The notes beneath the pieces were generated by a model. It saw nothing but the letters and a program-made list of their open reading frames with translations, was not told where the DNA came from and did not search any database. Both the position numbers and the translations under genes were made by a program. From NCBI GenBank assembly GCA_032209605.1, contig JASFXZ010000001.1:27594619-27658618 (forward strand): a stretch of DNA of 64,000 bases. The letters are read 5' to 3'. Shown here piece after piece: positions 9,915-22,644 of the stretch (the stretch's first letter is position 1; the number at the start of each line of letters is the position of its first letter). This DNA is from Mactromeris polynyma (taxonomy: Eukaryota > Mollusca > Bivalvia > Venerida > Mactridae).

Positions 9915-11290
9915 GTAACATAAGCAGTCCCAGGTTACGCTCTAGAAAGGCGTGACCACAATGCACATGGTGGAGGGTTGGCCTGTTTCATCCGAAGTGA
10001 CATCCCTGCCAGAAGAAGGAAGGACTTGGAGACTGAAGAACTTGAATGCCTTACTTATGAGGTAATTCTCAACAAGACAAAATGGGCAATATCTAGTGTA
10101 TACAGGCCCCCTAGCATGAACAGTGATAATTTCTGTTATAGTTTTACTAAAATGACTGATAATTGCTTTACGAAATGTGACCATTTTCTGTGTCTTGGAG
10201 ACCTAAATTATTTAAGCACTGTGAAAGTAGATGTTACCTCAGACAAAAATCCAGACTCTGATAATAGTATACATGATAAATTTAAGTCTGATGTCAATGT
10301 TGTTTTAATAAACATGCTCATTTTAAACAAATATATAGAAAAAATGACCAACTACCATACATGAATAGCAAACTAAAAAAGGCAATATACCAAAAGAAAA
10401 TGGCATATCATACATACACTAATTATAAGACTGCTAAGCCGTTTGAGCAATACAGAAAATGTAGAAACCTGGTCACAAACTTGAAACGTAAATCCATAAA
10501 TACATGTTTTCAGGAGCTGGTGGTAGTAAATCTTGTGATTTTTGGAAAACTGTCAAGCCATTTTTGTCAAGGAAATGTGTTAGTTCCTAATCTAAAATTA
10601 CCCTAAAAGAAAATGACCAAATTGTCTCTGAATATGCTGATGTTGCTTGTATTTTTAATGATTTCTTCTCAACTGTTGCTAAAGATATAGGCAAGGATTA
10701 TTCTTTTAACCCCGATACTCACCCAAGTTTATTGAAAATAAATGAAAGTAACCCTATTTTTAACATCTTTGATATTAAACCAACACAATTCCGTACTGTT
10801 TCCAAAGTTATTAACTCTTTTAATGTCAAAAAGGCTACAGGTGCTGATAAGATATATGTTACATTGTTGAAGACAGGCAAGGATGCATTAGTTCAACCCA
10901 TTACTCAACTTGTAAACATGACAATAGATACTGGCATTATTTCAGATAGACTTAAACAAGCACAGGTAACACCAGTTTTTAAGAAGAAAGATCCATTACT
11001 AAAATCAAACTATAGACCAGTAAGTATTTTACCTATTCCATCAAAGATATTTGAAAAGGTCCTGGCAAATCAGATCACACTTCACCTTGATTGTATTTTT
11101 AATTATTTGTATGTGCTCTTTTGTAAGAGCACAAAAGTAATGGATGTCAAACTACTTTATTAAAACTTAATGAAGACTGGAAGCAATCCCTTGATAATAT
11201 TGAGTACAGTGCTGCAATATTGATGGACCTTTCTAAAGCTTTTGATTGTCTGCCTCATAATATACTTTTGTGTAAATTATCAGCCACTGT
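9915..11290 (+). mobile_element. LINE fragment: endonuclease end plus RT (CR1/Rex-like)
   Basis: Plus-strand frames give an endonuclease piece (YALERRDHNAHGGGLACFI, SVYRPPS, LCLGDLNY). A linker follows (KLKKAIYQKKMAYHTYTNY, then DFFSTVAKDIGKDY), then RT blocks FNVKKATGADKI, SDRLKQAQVTPVFKKKDP, SNYRPVSILPIPSKIFEKVL and SAAILMDLSKAFDCLPHN. Most of the endonuclease and the RT after the first catalytic aspartate region are missing. At least four frame breaks show it is inactive. CR1/Rex-type placement is by motif style only. Confidence 0.8.
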
Positions 11291-11299
11291 ATTTACCCA

Positions 11300-11640
11300 T
11301 CCTTTACTGTTTTAAAAATGCTATTAATATAATACTTATTTGATATTAAAACTGTATTGCATGTATACTATATGTTACTACGTAGTCGGTTGTAAAAGCT
11401 CTATATCTGAGCTTATGTTATTTGTTATAATGTTTTGCCAACTTAAAATAAAAGTTATTGTATTGTATGTTAAGATGTATACAAAAACATTTGTACAATT
11501 CTTAAATAAAACATGGCCTTCTAACAGACAAAAACGTAAGTAGAAACACAATAATTCTATAACACACATTCGTTCATTCAAGACAATCATCAGATATTGA
11601 AAATAGTACATATATATAAATATAATAGTAAATGCTAATA
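11300..11640. other. AT-rich spacer between two LINE fragments
   Basis: Short open frames here show no domain-like sequence. Confidence 0.5.
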
Positions 11641-11649
11641 ACGTTCACA

Positions 11650-12612
11650 TTACAAACTTACTAGAATGTAGTATTTATGGTTTATATGGTTTTAATGTTC
11701 ATTTGAATGTATTTACTGGCGAGTCTGATCATATATTATTGGGAATGTTATTCCAATTAACAACACTTACATTTGTGAAAGAATTTTTCATGTAGTTTGT
11801 TTTAAAAGTTGGCGTGACTTCGTCATTGTTTTTCACTGATCTTAAACTGTATATACTATAGGATGAACAATTTAAGTATGACCGAATATACTGGGGACTC
11901 TCATTGCATTAAGCTTTGTAAAAACAAGGACTGCAAAATGATAAAACATCTATTTTCAAACGATGTCCAATTTAATTTATTGAGTAATTTTGAGTAATCA
12001 AGGTTGGCAAACTCCTTTTGTATTATTCTAGCTACTCGCGCTTATAATTTACCTAGATATGTATAACATTTTCTTCCAGTACCCCAAACGGTACGTACAA
12101 CAGTAGTCAATTGTTTAAAGAATATATGCATTATAAAATAATATTTTCATTTCAAATGATAAAAACGGCGTTATTCTTTTTAAAAGTGTGATTTTTGAAT
12201 TGATATGATAACATATTTTGGTAAGATGGGTATTCCAAGATAAGGTGTTATCAATGTGAATACCAAGTACCTTTTGTACATTTACATTTTGCAATTTAGT
12301 TTTATTTATATACAGCGTTAGTTCAAAATAAAGGTTTCTGAGACGGTTATTCAACGATAGAATCATACATGTAGATTTATTAGGATGTAAAGACATATTA
12401 TTTAGTTGGCACCAAGAAATGATTGCATTTACATTTGATTGAAAAGTGGCCTGTATGGTTTTGATATCAGGACCAGGTGTATACAGGGTGGAATCATCAG
12501 CATAAAGATGGATATATGCGGTTGGTATTTCATATGCAATATCATTTATATAAAGCACAAATAACAGAGGGCCGAGGATTGAGCCTTGGAGAACTCCAGA
12601 CCTTATCTCCAA
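11650..12612 (-). mobile_element. LINE fragment, RT palm to 3' end (CR1-like)
   Basis: 12612-12115 reads SGVLQGSILGPLLFVLYIND, HLYADDSTLYTPG, LHPNKSTCMILS and VLGIHIDNTLSWNTH. The catalytic YADD is intact. Past a frame break the C-terminal region continues to about 11680: DYCCTYRLGYWKK, MFYHFAVLVFTKLNAM, TPTFKTNYMKNSFTN, VVNWNNIPNNI. It is 5'-truncated near 12612, as usual for LINE insertions. Several stops after the palm make it inactive. Confidence 0.82.
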
Positions 12613-12869
12613 ATCTCTTACGAGTTACGAGATGATGAGTAACGAGATGACGCCTTTTAAAATATACGCAGATTCCGCATCGACAGCTGTATGAATGGCA
12701 TTAAATTGCTTCACATTTACAACTAAACGATAGTCACTTACATTCGATTTATTGTGTTTATCTAGTAACGTACGTTGTCTCAGTGCAATTTCTATGACGA
12801 TGAGAGCTGTCTTTTCAATGCACAGTCGCATAATCTTTTTTAGTCGCCAGCCGGAAGCCAACGACTTTA

Positions 12870-13700
12870 TTTTTATCCCTTTTTCAGTTTGTTCATAGGA
12901 GGAGCGATTACTGTTTAAAGCATTTCAAATGCGAAGTTTTGCAGAAAAAAAAACTACCGAAATTGGTTTCAAACAAATTGTTTTTGGATACATATCAGTG
13001 AAAATGTAACTTTTATGTAGTTTTTCTCTCGATTTAATACCTGTGCTGATATAGTTAATCCCATAACCGATCTTACTAAAGCCCGTGACGGTCTTGACGC
13101 AACTGCTTTGACAGCAGTAACCCCCCTTCGCGTTTGTAGTTATATTCGGTAACAGGGGTCAAATTTAGCACTCGCCAACGCGAGCAGGATTGAAAAAAAT
13201 GCAGGTCTAATTTCAGCCTGTTTCTGTGAGCATTTAAAAAAAAGATGGGTCAAGTCAAATCCGGAAAATTAATTAACAAGCCCTTTTACTCACTGTACAG
13301 TGCGTAATTCACACACTTATTCGTTGACATCCTTGATCATCGATAAAATTAGCGTATTTTAAACATTCCTCGTTCATATTGAAAGCATTTATGACGTAAT
13401 GTGCCAGTTTGTGCGATTTTTATGCCCCATAATCGACTTCAATCTCATACGCAGTGATCTCCCCTTGTAGGGGCATAGAAGGACGTAATGTATATGCCGA
13501 AAGAAGAAGTTAGTCAATTTAATATCATATGTAATGCCGAGACACAGGTGCATTAGCATAAACTAAAGAGTATCATTTTCAAATGTTGAATTTATTTTCA
13601 TCTTATGTGCATTGCATTTTTATAAAAGGCTGTTTATAAATGACATTTTTTCCAAAGAAAAAGATAATCATACACAACAATATCGCTCATCAGATAAATC
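12870..13700. other. Non-coding stretch, no supported gene
   Basis: Slightly GC-richer islands at 13080-13190 and 13430-13500 (GATCTCCCCTTGTAGGGGCA) look like repeat debris. I found no second copy with confidence. Confidence 0.4.
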
Positions 13701-13704
13701 CAGT

Positions 13705-14240
13705 CGATGCAGATCGATATCAATGGGACTACTGGTCAGCAGTCCATTTGTATGTCGGTAGTTTCCGTAAGTGGTCGTAAATATCCCGATGATGACCGAT
13801 TGATAACTGGTATAACACATCAACATGTAGCATCGGGCTATCTTAGATCTATGTATCCGATAAACGCTTTAAGCATTGTGTTTTATGAACAGAAAGAGAA
13901 AACTATTGGAGTTCGATTTTGTTATTATTGAAAATAAACCTATGTGTTAGCTCGGACATATATTCCATATGTCCGTAGTGTTAGGCAAGTGTTTTCTTAT
14001 GAAATAAAATAGGACACAAACCAAGGTATTAGTTTCACTTAGCATGTGCAATAAACACTTTGTCATGCAATTTCCAATTAAAATTACAATTACAAACTAA
14101 TTTTGGATAATTTGAATACGCAAGACACTATGGTGCACGCTAATACCGCGTAAAATATATTTTCATATATACTTTTCCACATTGCCAACGTATCGCAGAT
14201 TTGTATTACGATTTATATCAACATTAATATATTTGTTAGA
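13705..14240 (+). repeat. Repeat R1, left copy (inverted partner at 56100-56650)
   Basis: About 540 bp align in reverse complement with 56100-56650 at roughly 80 percent identity by eye. A shared start ATGCAGATCGATATC opens a frame (MQIDINGTTGQQSIC, SGYLRSMYPINA) that stays open to 13931 here but has stops in the other copy. The motif CGGACATATATTCCATATGT at 13953-13972 is the left part of a near-palindrome and is also shared. I do not recognise a protein family. Confidence 0.75.
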
Positions 14241-14551
14241 TTTTCATCTGTGTAATGTAATCCCCATTATTGAAAGTTTATTAACAATACAATAGATATT
14301 TGTTTATCTTCACGGTTATCTCAGGATTTGTGTAGCAGGACCTCCTTATGTTTTGTTTCAAGAAATGTTTACGCTATGGATCAGGCCTGTGGGACAAAAT
14401 TCATGAGAACATATGTACTCGTCATGGCGTCCCATATTATCCCTTCCCAGGCCCGGTCCAATGTGGGCGAAGGGGGGGGGGGACTGGCCCCCAAGTCGGC
14501 TGTTAAGTGACCAGAGTATTTCTCAAGGTTGCTATTCTTTTAGCACTAAGT

Positions 14552-14745
14552 ACACATACCCAACTTTCGTGTCACTGCGGTCCGACCAGTTTCCTATATA
14601 ATTATAGAAGAAAATATCTTTAAACCTTGATAAATCAAAATCTGTTAAAGGTATCTTTCGTGTGCAAACAAATGTTAGAGATCAAACCTTTCACTTTATG
14701 AAGGTGTAAATATTATGTTTCTGTGATTTCTATTACTATTATTAG
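14552..14745 (-). repeat. Terminal part of element E (inverted relative to 18262-18436)
   Basis: Starts with CATACCCAACTTTCGTGTCA and aligns in reverse complement to 18262-18436. It represents one end of another copy of the 1.8-kb element described at 16642-18436. Confidence 0.7.
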
Positions 14746-14769
14746 GAGGTGACGACTCATTACCCCTAC

Positions 14770-16380
14770 TTTAAAATCAATTACTAAAACCAGATTTCCA
14801 TTTTTCAAGCACGTCATTAATATTATTACTTATAGAACCATCACCCAGCTTAACCTCCATCGGAATATGCTTTTCTTATCTTGGTTTATTCCTTCTATCT
14901 TCCCAATAGATTTCCAAAAAATTACATCATTGTTATTAACTTCATTCAGTATTTCATTTTGCATAGAAACCCAATAATATCGTTTAGCCCTCTGAACTTC
15001 TTTATCAAATGACTTTCTAGCGTAAACATATTTGGATTTCAGCCTACGTTTATCACATTTATTTATAGATTTAAGCCATGTTTTCTCTTTACTACACAAC
15101 ATAGTCCACAAATTTGACAATTTATCACTCCACCTGGTTTACCGGGTCTACGTTTCCTATTACAACTCTGGGTAGTGTGAACAGTGTTTAAACGTTAATG
15201 TGGAATAGAGTTGTACATCGCGCCTTTAATAAGGTCGCACCATTCAGTATATAATCTATCAATATCAGTCTGCGTTTGCATGCCTTGCTCGAGATGAACA
15301 ATTATGCTATTTAAATTTGATAAAGTTTCAATATCACACATAAAATCATTCGGCATACTGCTACAATCAAACTTCGTATAAGAGCATGAAAAATTATCCC
15401 AAAATACGGCGTTATCCTCATTAATACTGCTACAAATACCGTTCCATCTTAATAAAGGGTGATCTGGTAACCCTGTATTGGCAACAGTGTTTAAATACGC
15501 TATATTATTAATCATATCTGTATCATGCACAATTGAAAAATCCTGAAACATACCAATACAGTCATGTGGTATAATACAGTTATCAACTACTGCCTTGCCT
15601 TTAACTGACACAGACGTGAAATCATTGTGCAAACTAGTTTTACCATTTAGTAAACAAATATGAGTATTAATTAGGAATTCTATCAATAAATCTCCATACT
15701 TGTTAGTCATATAATCGATGACATTACGCTCTGGTAAACAATTTACCCCGGCGATAAAATCTTGTAGATCACCACATCTGCTATTAAAGTCACCACAGAT
15801 AAATATTGTTCCATCGTTTTGAAACTGAGAAATATTAGTAAGTAAATTATCATAAAAAGAAGTGACATCAAAATAACGAGACGAATTTTCTGGTGGTAGG
15901 TAACAGACGCACGGTAGTAGGGTAACATTATGTACTAATTTAATCCATTTAACACCTTCAAACTCAGCCTCTAAAATCGATACGTTAAATTCATGTAATA
16001 AGTTATTTATAACAAGGAAACTTACACCACCTGATCCATGTCTAGGATTTTTATGAATATTCTGGCGGTTTAAACCAAACCACTTATAATTGTCTAGTGT
16101 TAAAATATCGTCACCTAAAATATGTGATTCCAGCCACGGACATTCCAGCCACAGTTGCATCCCCTGTGCCCTCCGCGTCGGAAACCGTTAGCGTTGATGT
16201 GTCCATGACCACCGTGACGGCCTCGGTCGCCGACAGTCTGCCATCTCGATACTCCACGCGGGTCCTGACCATCGGACCTCCGACCAGAAGTGTCCGGACG
16301 TTGCGACGCAATATTGTTACGCTCATTGCCATTATATGGATCACCACGTGAGCGCACAACGCGAGATCCTTTCATGGTAA
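14770..16380 (-). mobile_element. LINE fragment: ORF1-like end, endonuclease and linker
   Basis: 16160-15195 encodes an endonuclease/exonuclease/phosphatase-fold domain: WFGLNRQNIHKNPRHGSGGV, IFICGDFNSRCGDL, VVDNCIIPH and TGLPDHPLLRWN. These match the metal-binding and catalytic Asn/Asp/His blocks of apurinic-like LINE endonucleases, although the N-terminal strand is lost. 15120-14770 is the linker (CDKRRLKSKYVYARKSFDKE, YYWVSMQNEI, NDVLEKWKSGFSN). RT is absent. 16372-16115 in another frame is Arg/Gly-rich (GRRSDGQDPRGVSRWQTV) and may be an ORF1 tail. The loss of a LINE's 3' half points to a deletion after insertion. Confidence 0.82.
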
Positions 16381-16391
16381 GTCCCTGACAC

Positions 16392-16641
16392 TTCAATTTT
16401 CTTTCTGTGGGAATAGTTAGTTTGTACTGAATTGTAGAGTCAAGCATTTAACTCTGGATGACTGTTTCCTGGACAGTTTTACTAAATAGTTAAAAGTTTT
16501 ATTAAATAAGTTTTACAAAATAACGGTCTTAGTAGTAGTTTACTTTTTGTCAAGGGAAATACTAGAATCATCCTGTCCGTAGGTCGGTCGATTGGTTGGT
16601 CTGTCCAATACATAATATAAGTACTTTGTGTGGCTAACTAC
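16392..16641 (+). repeat. Repeat R12, left copy (inverted partner 54335-54595)
   Basis: Aligns in reverse complement with 54335-54595. Shared blocks include TTGTAGAGTCAAGC, AATAAGTTTTACAAAATAA and TTGTCTGTCCAAT-like sequence. In the right copy R12 runs directly into R6; here they are separated by element E. Confidence 0.75.
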
Positions 16642-18436
16642 CATGTCCAACTTTCTGGCTCATCGCAAGATTCCCCATATCTGATCTAGATTAGCTCCAT
16701 GCTATAACCAATTTTATATACGCTGCTTTAACGTCTCATGATCATTATCGTTCGCGGCTTAATTAGCCACCCCGCTGTGTTTAGCCAGCATAATGAAATT
16801 GCCCCGGGCTGTACTGACTTATCAGAATGTTCGATACATTCATGGTACTTATAGTGTAGCCTCTCTCGAAAAAAATATATTAAATTATGCACCATAATGT
16901 TTTGCCTTGTATTTTGTTTCGGCAGATGGTAGCTACTTAGCTTGCTAGCATCGCAAAGATACATTCGTCTTTTTTCAAAAGAAATTATAATGACACTGAA
17001 AAAATACGACCACTTATTTTGTTTGTTACATTTAAAAACATGATCTTGTATTTATTGCATTCTCTTTCGAAAAATATATATTGAATAATGTAATTATGCA
17101 CCATAAAGTTTTGTCTTGTATTTCGTCGCGACAAGGTAGGCTGTATAAAGATAGCTATATACTTAGATTTCTAGCATCGATAACATACATTTTTCTCTTT
17201 TCTCTTTTCAACATAAATTATAATGATCTAGTGTAATACATCATAAAAAGGTAAGATGTGGCAGTTCTGGGCACTTTCAAGCCTGTTTCTAGTTTTATGA
17301 TATTTATCTTACCGAAAATGTATCACGAATATTAACTAGATAGCTAGATAATTGTCGTAATCATTAAGTGGTTAACACGAAACAATTCGCGAACGCCATC
17401 ATGCTAACTGGTGGCAGTAATATGCCAGCATACAAAATAAATCAAGCTACCCTGTCTTACTTTGAAGATAAATATTAAAGTGAATTTATGCATACCTAAA
17501 GTATTTCATGTAGTCTATATATGATTTCTCTTATGCAGAAAAACGATATAAAACTTTAAAAATGAATATCAAGCCTAATGCTTTTAAAATTATTTCATGT
17601 AAGTTATGCAGGTTATTTGTCTAAATAGTTGTAACAACTCTGTATATAGCGGTCCTAGCAAAGACCTTAATTTAGGTCCCAGGTATTTCAATATTAATAG
17701 CATTAATATAATAATTTTCACTTTTAAATATAAAGTTAAACAATGTCAACAAAATAATGTAATCTATGTTCAAATTTCACACCTTGATATATTAAAAAGT
17801 CAATATATTGTCACCCTATAATTAACCACACCAATATTTTATCTGAAGGCTATTCTATTAAAAGTCACATTTCCCCCACATTCTTCCCTATAAAGCGCAC
17901 TCGATGTTAATTAACATCTTGTATAATCGCTGCATCCGGCTTTATCAGTTCAATCAGATGTCATGCTGCGCGTGCGCTGTTGGATACCGATCACGCGCGC
18001 GATATATAGTGTATTCGAAATAATAGGAAAAAACTGGCATGTTTAACAAAAATCGTTAAAAAGGACAGCATAATAGAACACCCACATAAAATCTAAAAAG
18101 TGTGTTCGAAAGTGCACATTTTGAGCTCTATAATATATCTCTGCACACAGTATTTACCTCTATTGGAAAGTATTTAAATTCACTGATATTGTTTAAGCCC
18201 CTTCTATGTTCAATGTAAAAAAGGGGATCTTAAAAACCTCAAAAAAGGACAGTGATGTAGAAATCACAGAAACATGATATTTACACCATCATGAAGTAGA
18301 AGGTTTGATCTCTAACATTTGTTTGCACACGAAAGATACCTTAAACAGATTTTGATTTATCGCGGTTTAAAGATATTTTCCTTCTATAATTCAATAGAAA
18401 GTTGATCGGACCGCAGTGACACGAAATTTGGGTATA
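16642..18436. mobile_element. Element E: 1.8-kb TIR element with a visible empty site
   Basis: The left end is CATGTCCAACTTTCTGG and the right end, read inward, TATACCCAAATTTCGTG. The end preserved at 14552 reads CATACCCAACTTTCGTG, giving a terminal consensus CATRYCCAACTTTC. At 54325-54340 the R12 and R6 flanks are joined directly without this DNA, which is an empty-site form. The interior contains no transposase frame. Parts recur inverted at 14552-14745, 21954-22367, 29487-29725 and 40765-41130. A target duplication is not clear. Confidence 0.65.
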
Positions 18437-18862
18437 TTCATCAGTTTTCAAGGGATTGCAATGAAATTTGGTAAAACAAGAACCATGATAAATGATTTGT
18501 AGATGTTCAAGACATCATTTTGCAGTGCATCCATCAAAATGTTTAGATGCTGTTCCTTTGAACTGAAGTCTCCTTTTAGAACATATGTAATAACAATGCT
18601 GTTCATGTTGCAAACTATGTTAGATCTCAATGGATTGCATTGAAACTTGGCATAAACTCATCATGAAGGTACTGTTTACTTCTTCCCCATCCATCATTCT
18701 GACCGTCTATACCAATTATGTGTGTTTAACTCCTACAGTTTTCAATATACGTACCTAACAAAATGTTCTTAATATGCTATTGCGATCGGTAAATCTATGT
18801 CCAAGTGACACCCGTGATCTGCAGTAAGCCCCTTAGCGAGCCCCTTGCTGTCAGCACTTTCA
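18437..18862 (+). repeat. Repeat R6, left copy (inverted partner 53765-54325)
   Basis: Shared blocks include AGTTTTCAA(G/A)GGATTGCAAT near the start and CTTCTTCCCCATCCAT and GTGCTGACAG-type sequence further in. The right copy carries an extra hairpin insertion (about 53970-54120). No coding potential is evident. Confidence 0.75.
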
Positions 18863-20160
18863 GTGCGTGTGACGGCTATTCCAGATCCATCTTGAACTTA
18901 TCTGCTACGTTACAAGTAACAGCCCAGCATAAAGTGCAAACCTTGAACTGGCAAACTGTAGTAAACAAGACGGTTTCTATAACAAAAAAGCAGCGCAATC
19001 AATACTCTTGTTGTAAATTTCTATATGCAATTCGCCTAACAAAATTAGGACAATGAAGACTTTCATAAACATCAAACTTAATAATACAATAAGGGTATTG
19101 CAGTTCTATATATACCAACAAGTCACGTTTATATTAATTTGATTGCACGACTATGTCAGCAATCACCTTGACTTGTGCATGCACTGAAATAAAATCTCTC
19201 AAATAACAAATGTCGCGTATGTGCACATTTAAGAGCAGATTATGCACGTAAGAAAAATGTTCGCAGCAAATAATCAAAAGATGGCCCCATTGCGAAATGT
19301 CATGAATTCATGTTAAATCGGGTTTAACTGTCTGAGTTAATTGGTTTTTATGTTCATAATGTTAATTTGTACCGATATTTGAAATAATTTGTACGGTGCG
19401 GTATGTATTTTATGCTATGTGTTATGTTTATTTGCAAATGTGTTTTAATTCAGTTTTGAAGGCCATATTGTACATAAGGCGTGTTTCTTATTATAATGAA
19501 AATGTTTATAAGACGAGAAAACTGCATTATTAACTAAATTGTCATCAAATATGTTACAATGGCAATTGAATTAGAATATCTGACTGAAAATTGCAAAATT
19601 GGGTGTATAGCATGACAGAAGTATGCAGTCACTTTATCGGTTGTTATAGTATAATGTATTTTGTACGAGACAGATTACACATTACTTTTCTATGCCGTGA
19701 TAACAAAGCAATGCATTGTTAATAAGTTACCAACTTATGAACTTTTAATCAAATTAACCTTTTCCGGGAATTTTGTGCCAACTTTACGAAGTTTATTTGT
19801 AAATGCATGCCTAGTTGAGAAATAAAGTAAATCGTGTAATAAATGCTATACTATTCAAGTTACATTTCAAAAGTAATGCTCTTTATGGTGCTATGGAACC
19901 CAGTCAGTATTCTTCCATTCCTTGTAAAAAAATGTATGGTACCATTTTAAAAACTTGTTTTAAGACAAATATGAATTTAGCACATGTGTTTATCGAAGAT
20001 AAAATAGTTTCATTTGATAATGTTCATAATGTGAAAATGCATTGTGTATCAACATACAATGTCTGGTTACGACGGAGATATTTATTTAATACTTATATAT
20101 ATATATAGACAAGAAACGTGGCAAAACCACGAAACCAGATTTTCAACATCCAAAATAGAA
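18863..20160. other. AT-rich non-coding stretch
   Basis: No supported gene. The longest frames lack domain-like composition, and I noticed no repeat shared with the rest of the window. Confidence 0.45.
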
Positions 20161-20166
20161 GACTAT

Positions 20167-21860
20167 GGGCCCGTTTCATAGACATATCTTAGCTAAGCTA
20201 AGATCTTATCGTAAGTTCCGAACTTACGATAAAAGTTAAGATAAGTTTTTTTGCGTTTCATAGACGCTGTCGTAACTCCGTTATCTTAGCTAAGATAAGT
20301 TTTGTCGTAAGTTCGAGAAAAACTGCGACACCGTCTGTATTATAGTCACGTGATACGGATCAAGCACCTGCCATCATGACCGCCAAAAACGGCCAAAAAC
20401 CAGGAAGAGTTTCTAGTTGATGGCGAATTAACAACTAAGGACGTTTCGTGCGGATGAATTAACTTAAATTACTGATTTATAGTTCGCACATGTTTTTATG
20501 ATGTCAGCTGGATGCATTACAGGTTTGTATGCCATAATAGTATATTTTTAGAGCTCAATTTGACGTCTAACTACGACAGTGATGACGTCATGACTCATGT
20601 TACCGAGCATTCAGTGTTTCTGTAGTTAGACGGTCACCGGGTTAACTCAGTCGACAGGGTGCCGTACAAGTATTTAAGGGATCAAACCACACATCGGGCT
20701 CATTTCTCCCTTGATTTTCTTCATTTTTAGGAAACGGTGACAATTTGAAAGATTTAAACACTGTCCTAAACATAATATTAATTGTTTACCTCTACCACTA
20801 GCACATAATGCTACTGACCAAGTTAACCAGGTGGCTTTTAACCCCTACACTCCTCCCCTTAATACATTAGAATAAATCAAAGGAAAAAGTGTAGAAGATG
20901 TGGATCTTGACACACAACCCCTTCATTGACTGACTGAGCTAACCATGTGGCTGTTTAACCCCACTATGTGGTGGTCACACTCTACTACACAGCTTAAAAA
21001 ACTAGTAAATTGAGTGGTATTCTAGCTCAGAAGAATAGAAACTTGCTTAATCAATTTATTATTTTCTTGAGTTTGAACTAGAAGATTTAATTTATTGAGG
21101 ATTTAATACTTTATTTTACAAACAAATGTCATTGAGGATGTCATTCAGATGGTGATGTTATTGATGCAGACTATTGCTTAAGAAAATGTTAAGTGCTGCT
21201 TAAAGTCACAAACACTGTAATTCTAACGATTTATAAGAGTTCATAATATAAATAGTTACAATCAAACAAACCATTAAATTGCCAAATGATAATAATTTAC
21301 CGGTCTTAATATATATTCATCCAGTTCATATCTTAGTAATCAAATAACAATGTTCAATTTAAAAGGTTGTATGACATACTTTAAAATGTAAACCATACAT
21401 TTCAATTCCATGTACAATGCCACATACACACTTCTTATTCCATCTTCAAATTACTTTTTGGTTGTCAGTAGTTTTACTTTGTGACTGATTGTATAACTTT
21501 GATTGACTACTGTATCAGCTAGTATGTATGGAATCATCTTATAATAAGAAGATAACAATAAATACTTAATATTAATATGTTTATTTAAATTTTTCAGAAA
21601 TGCCAGACAATTTCATGTGATATGAAGTAGATGAATTGATAAAAAAGTTCATAACTGTTGTTGATTAATGTGAAATATTAATGTCATTTTTGTTACGAAC
21701 GTTACGAATATCTATAACCATTCGTAGCATTTTCATTAAAACTTACGAATTCGTAGCGAATGCGTACGAAAATGTTTAATAAAACGCCTTTGATGTCGTA
21801 AGAACGTCGTAAGAAAATCTTACGAAATTTTCGTGCGTTAGAACGTTGATAAAACGGCCT
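20167..21860. mobile_element. DNA element with palindrome-rich imperfect TIRs (Harbinger-like?)
   Basis: The left end GGGCCCGTTTCATAGAC and the right end, read inward, AGGCCGTTTTATCAACG are imperfect inverted repeats. About 90 bp inside each end a second related motif recurs (GCGTTTCATAGACGCT versus GGCGTTTTATTAAAC). Both ends are packed with TTACGA/TCGTAA and TTAGCTAAG palindromes. The 1.4-kb interior has no transposase frame. The termini recall PIF/Harbinger (ISL2EU) elements, which is recollection only. Confidence 0.55.
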
Positions 21861-21953
21861 AATATATCACAAATAAATTCATATTTACTATCAATTAGAT
21901 AGTATCACCAATGCACATATGATGATGGTATAACAATTGGATTCCATCGCCAA

Positions 21954-22367
21954 AAATACAAGATCATGTTTTTAAATGTAACAAACAAAATAAGTGGTCG
22001 TATTTTTTCAGTGTCATTATAATTTCTTTTGAAAAAAGACGAATGTATCTTTGCGATGCTAGCAAGCTAAGTAGCTACCATCTGCCGAAACAAAATACAA
22101 GGCAAAACATTATGGTGCATAATTTAATATATATTTTTTTCGAGAGAGGCTACACTATAAGTACCATGAATGTATCGAACATTCTGATAAGTCAGTACAG
22201 CCCGGGGCAATTTCATTATGCTGGCTAAACACAGCGGGGTGGCTAATTAAGCCGCGAACGATAATGATCATGAGACGTTAAAGCAGCGTATATAAAATCG
22301 GTTATAGCATGGAGCTAATCTAGATCAGATATGGGGAATCTTGCGATGAGCCAGAAAGTTGGACATG
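21954..22367 (-). repeat. Element E end, second copy (R3)
   Basis: Near-identical reverse complement of 16642-17054, so the 32-residue frame starting MYLCDASKLSSYHLPKQN appears in both. It ends GAAAGTTGGACATG, the same terminus as element E. High identity suggests recent movement. Confidence 0.8.
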
Positions 22368-22644
22368 ACATTAACACCAATTTATTATCAATATCCACTT
22401 TACTACAAGTATAGCGGAAGCAAGTGCAATAAAATTTGCTCCCCCTGTTGTGCACCTTGGCCTTTTGTGACCGTCTAGTAAAATCGTATGCTTGTCACTC
22501 TACATCAGTCAAGCTCTTTCAAATTCATTATCATGTATATATATATATATATATTGAAAGCGTCTATAGAACTCAGAGATCTGTCGCGGTGTTGTTTTGG
22601 TGATAAACAATGATAGGGGGAGGGGGGAAATTTTACATCCCGTA

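Noticed and set aside
16097..16359. Plus-strand Ser/Thr/Val-rich frame
   Set aside because: It lies antisense to the Arg/Gly-rich LINE 5' part and has no supporting context.
16642..22367. Single 5.7-kb transposon bounded by the 410-bp inverted R3 arms
   Set aside because: The left arm belongs to the 1.8-kb element E, which ends at 18436. Unrelated elements (20167-21860) fill the rest, so the arms are ends of two separate copies.
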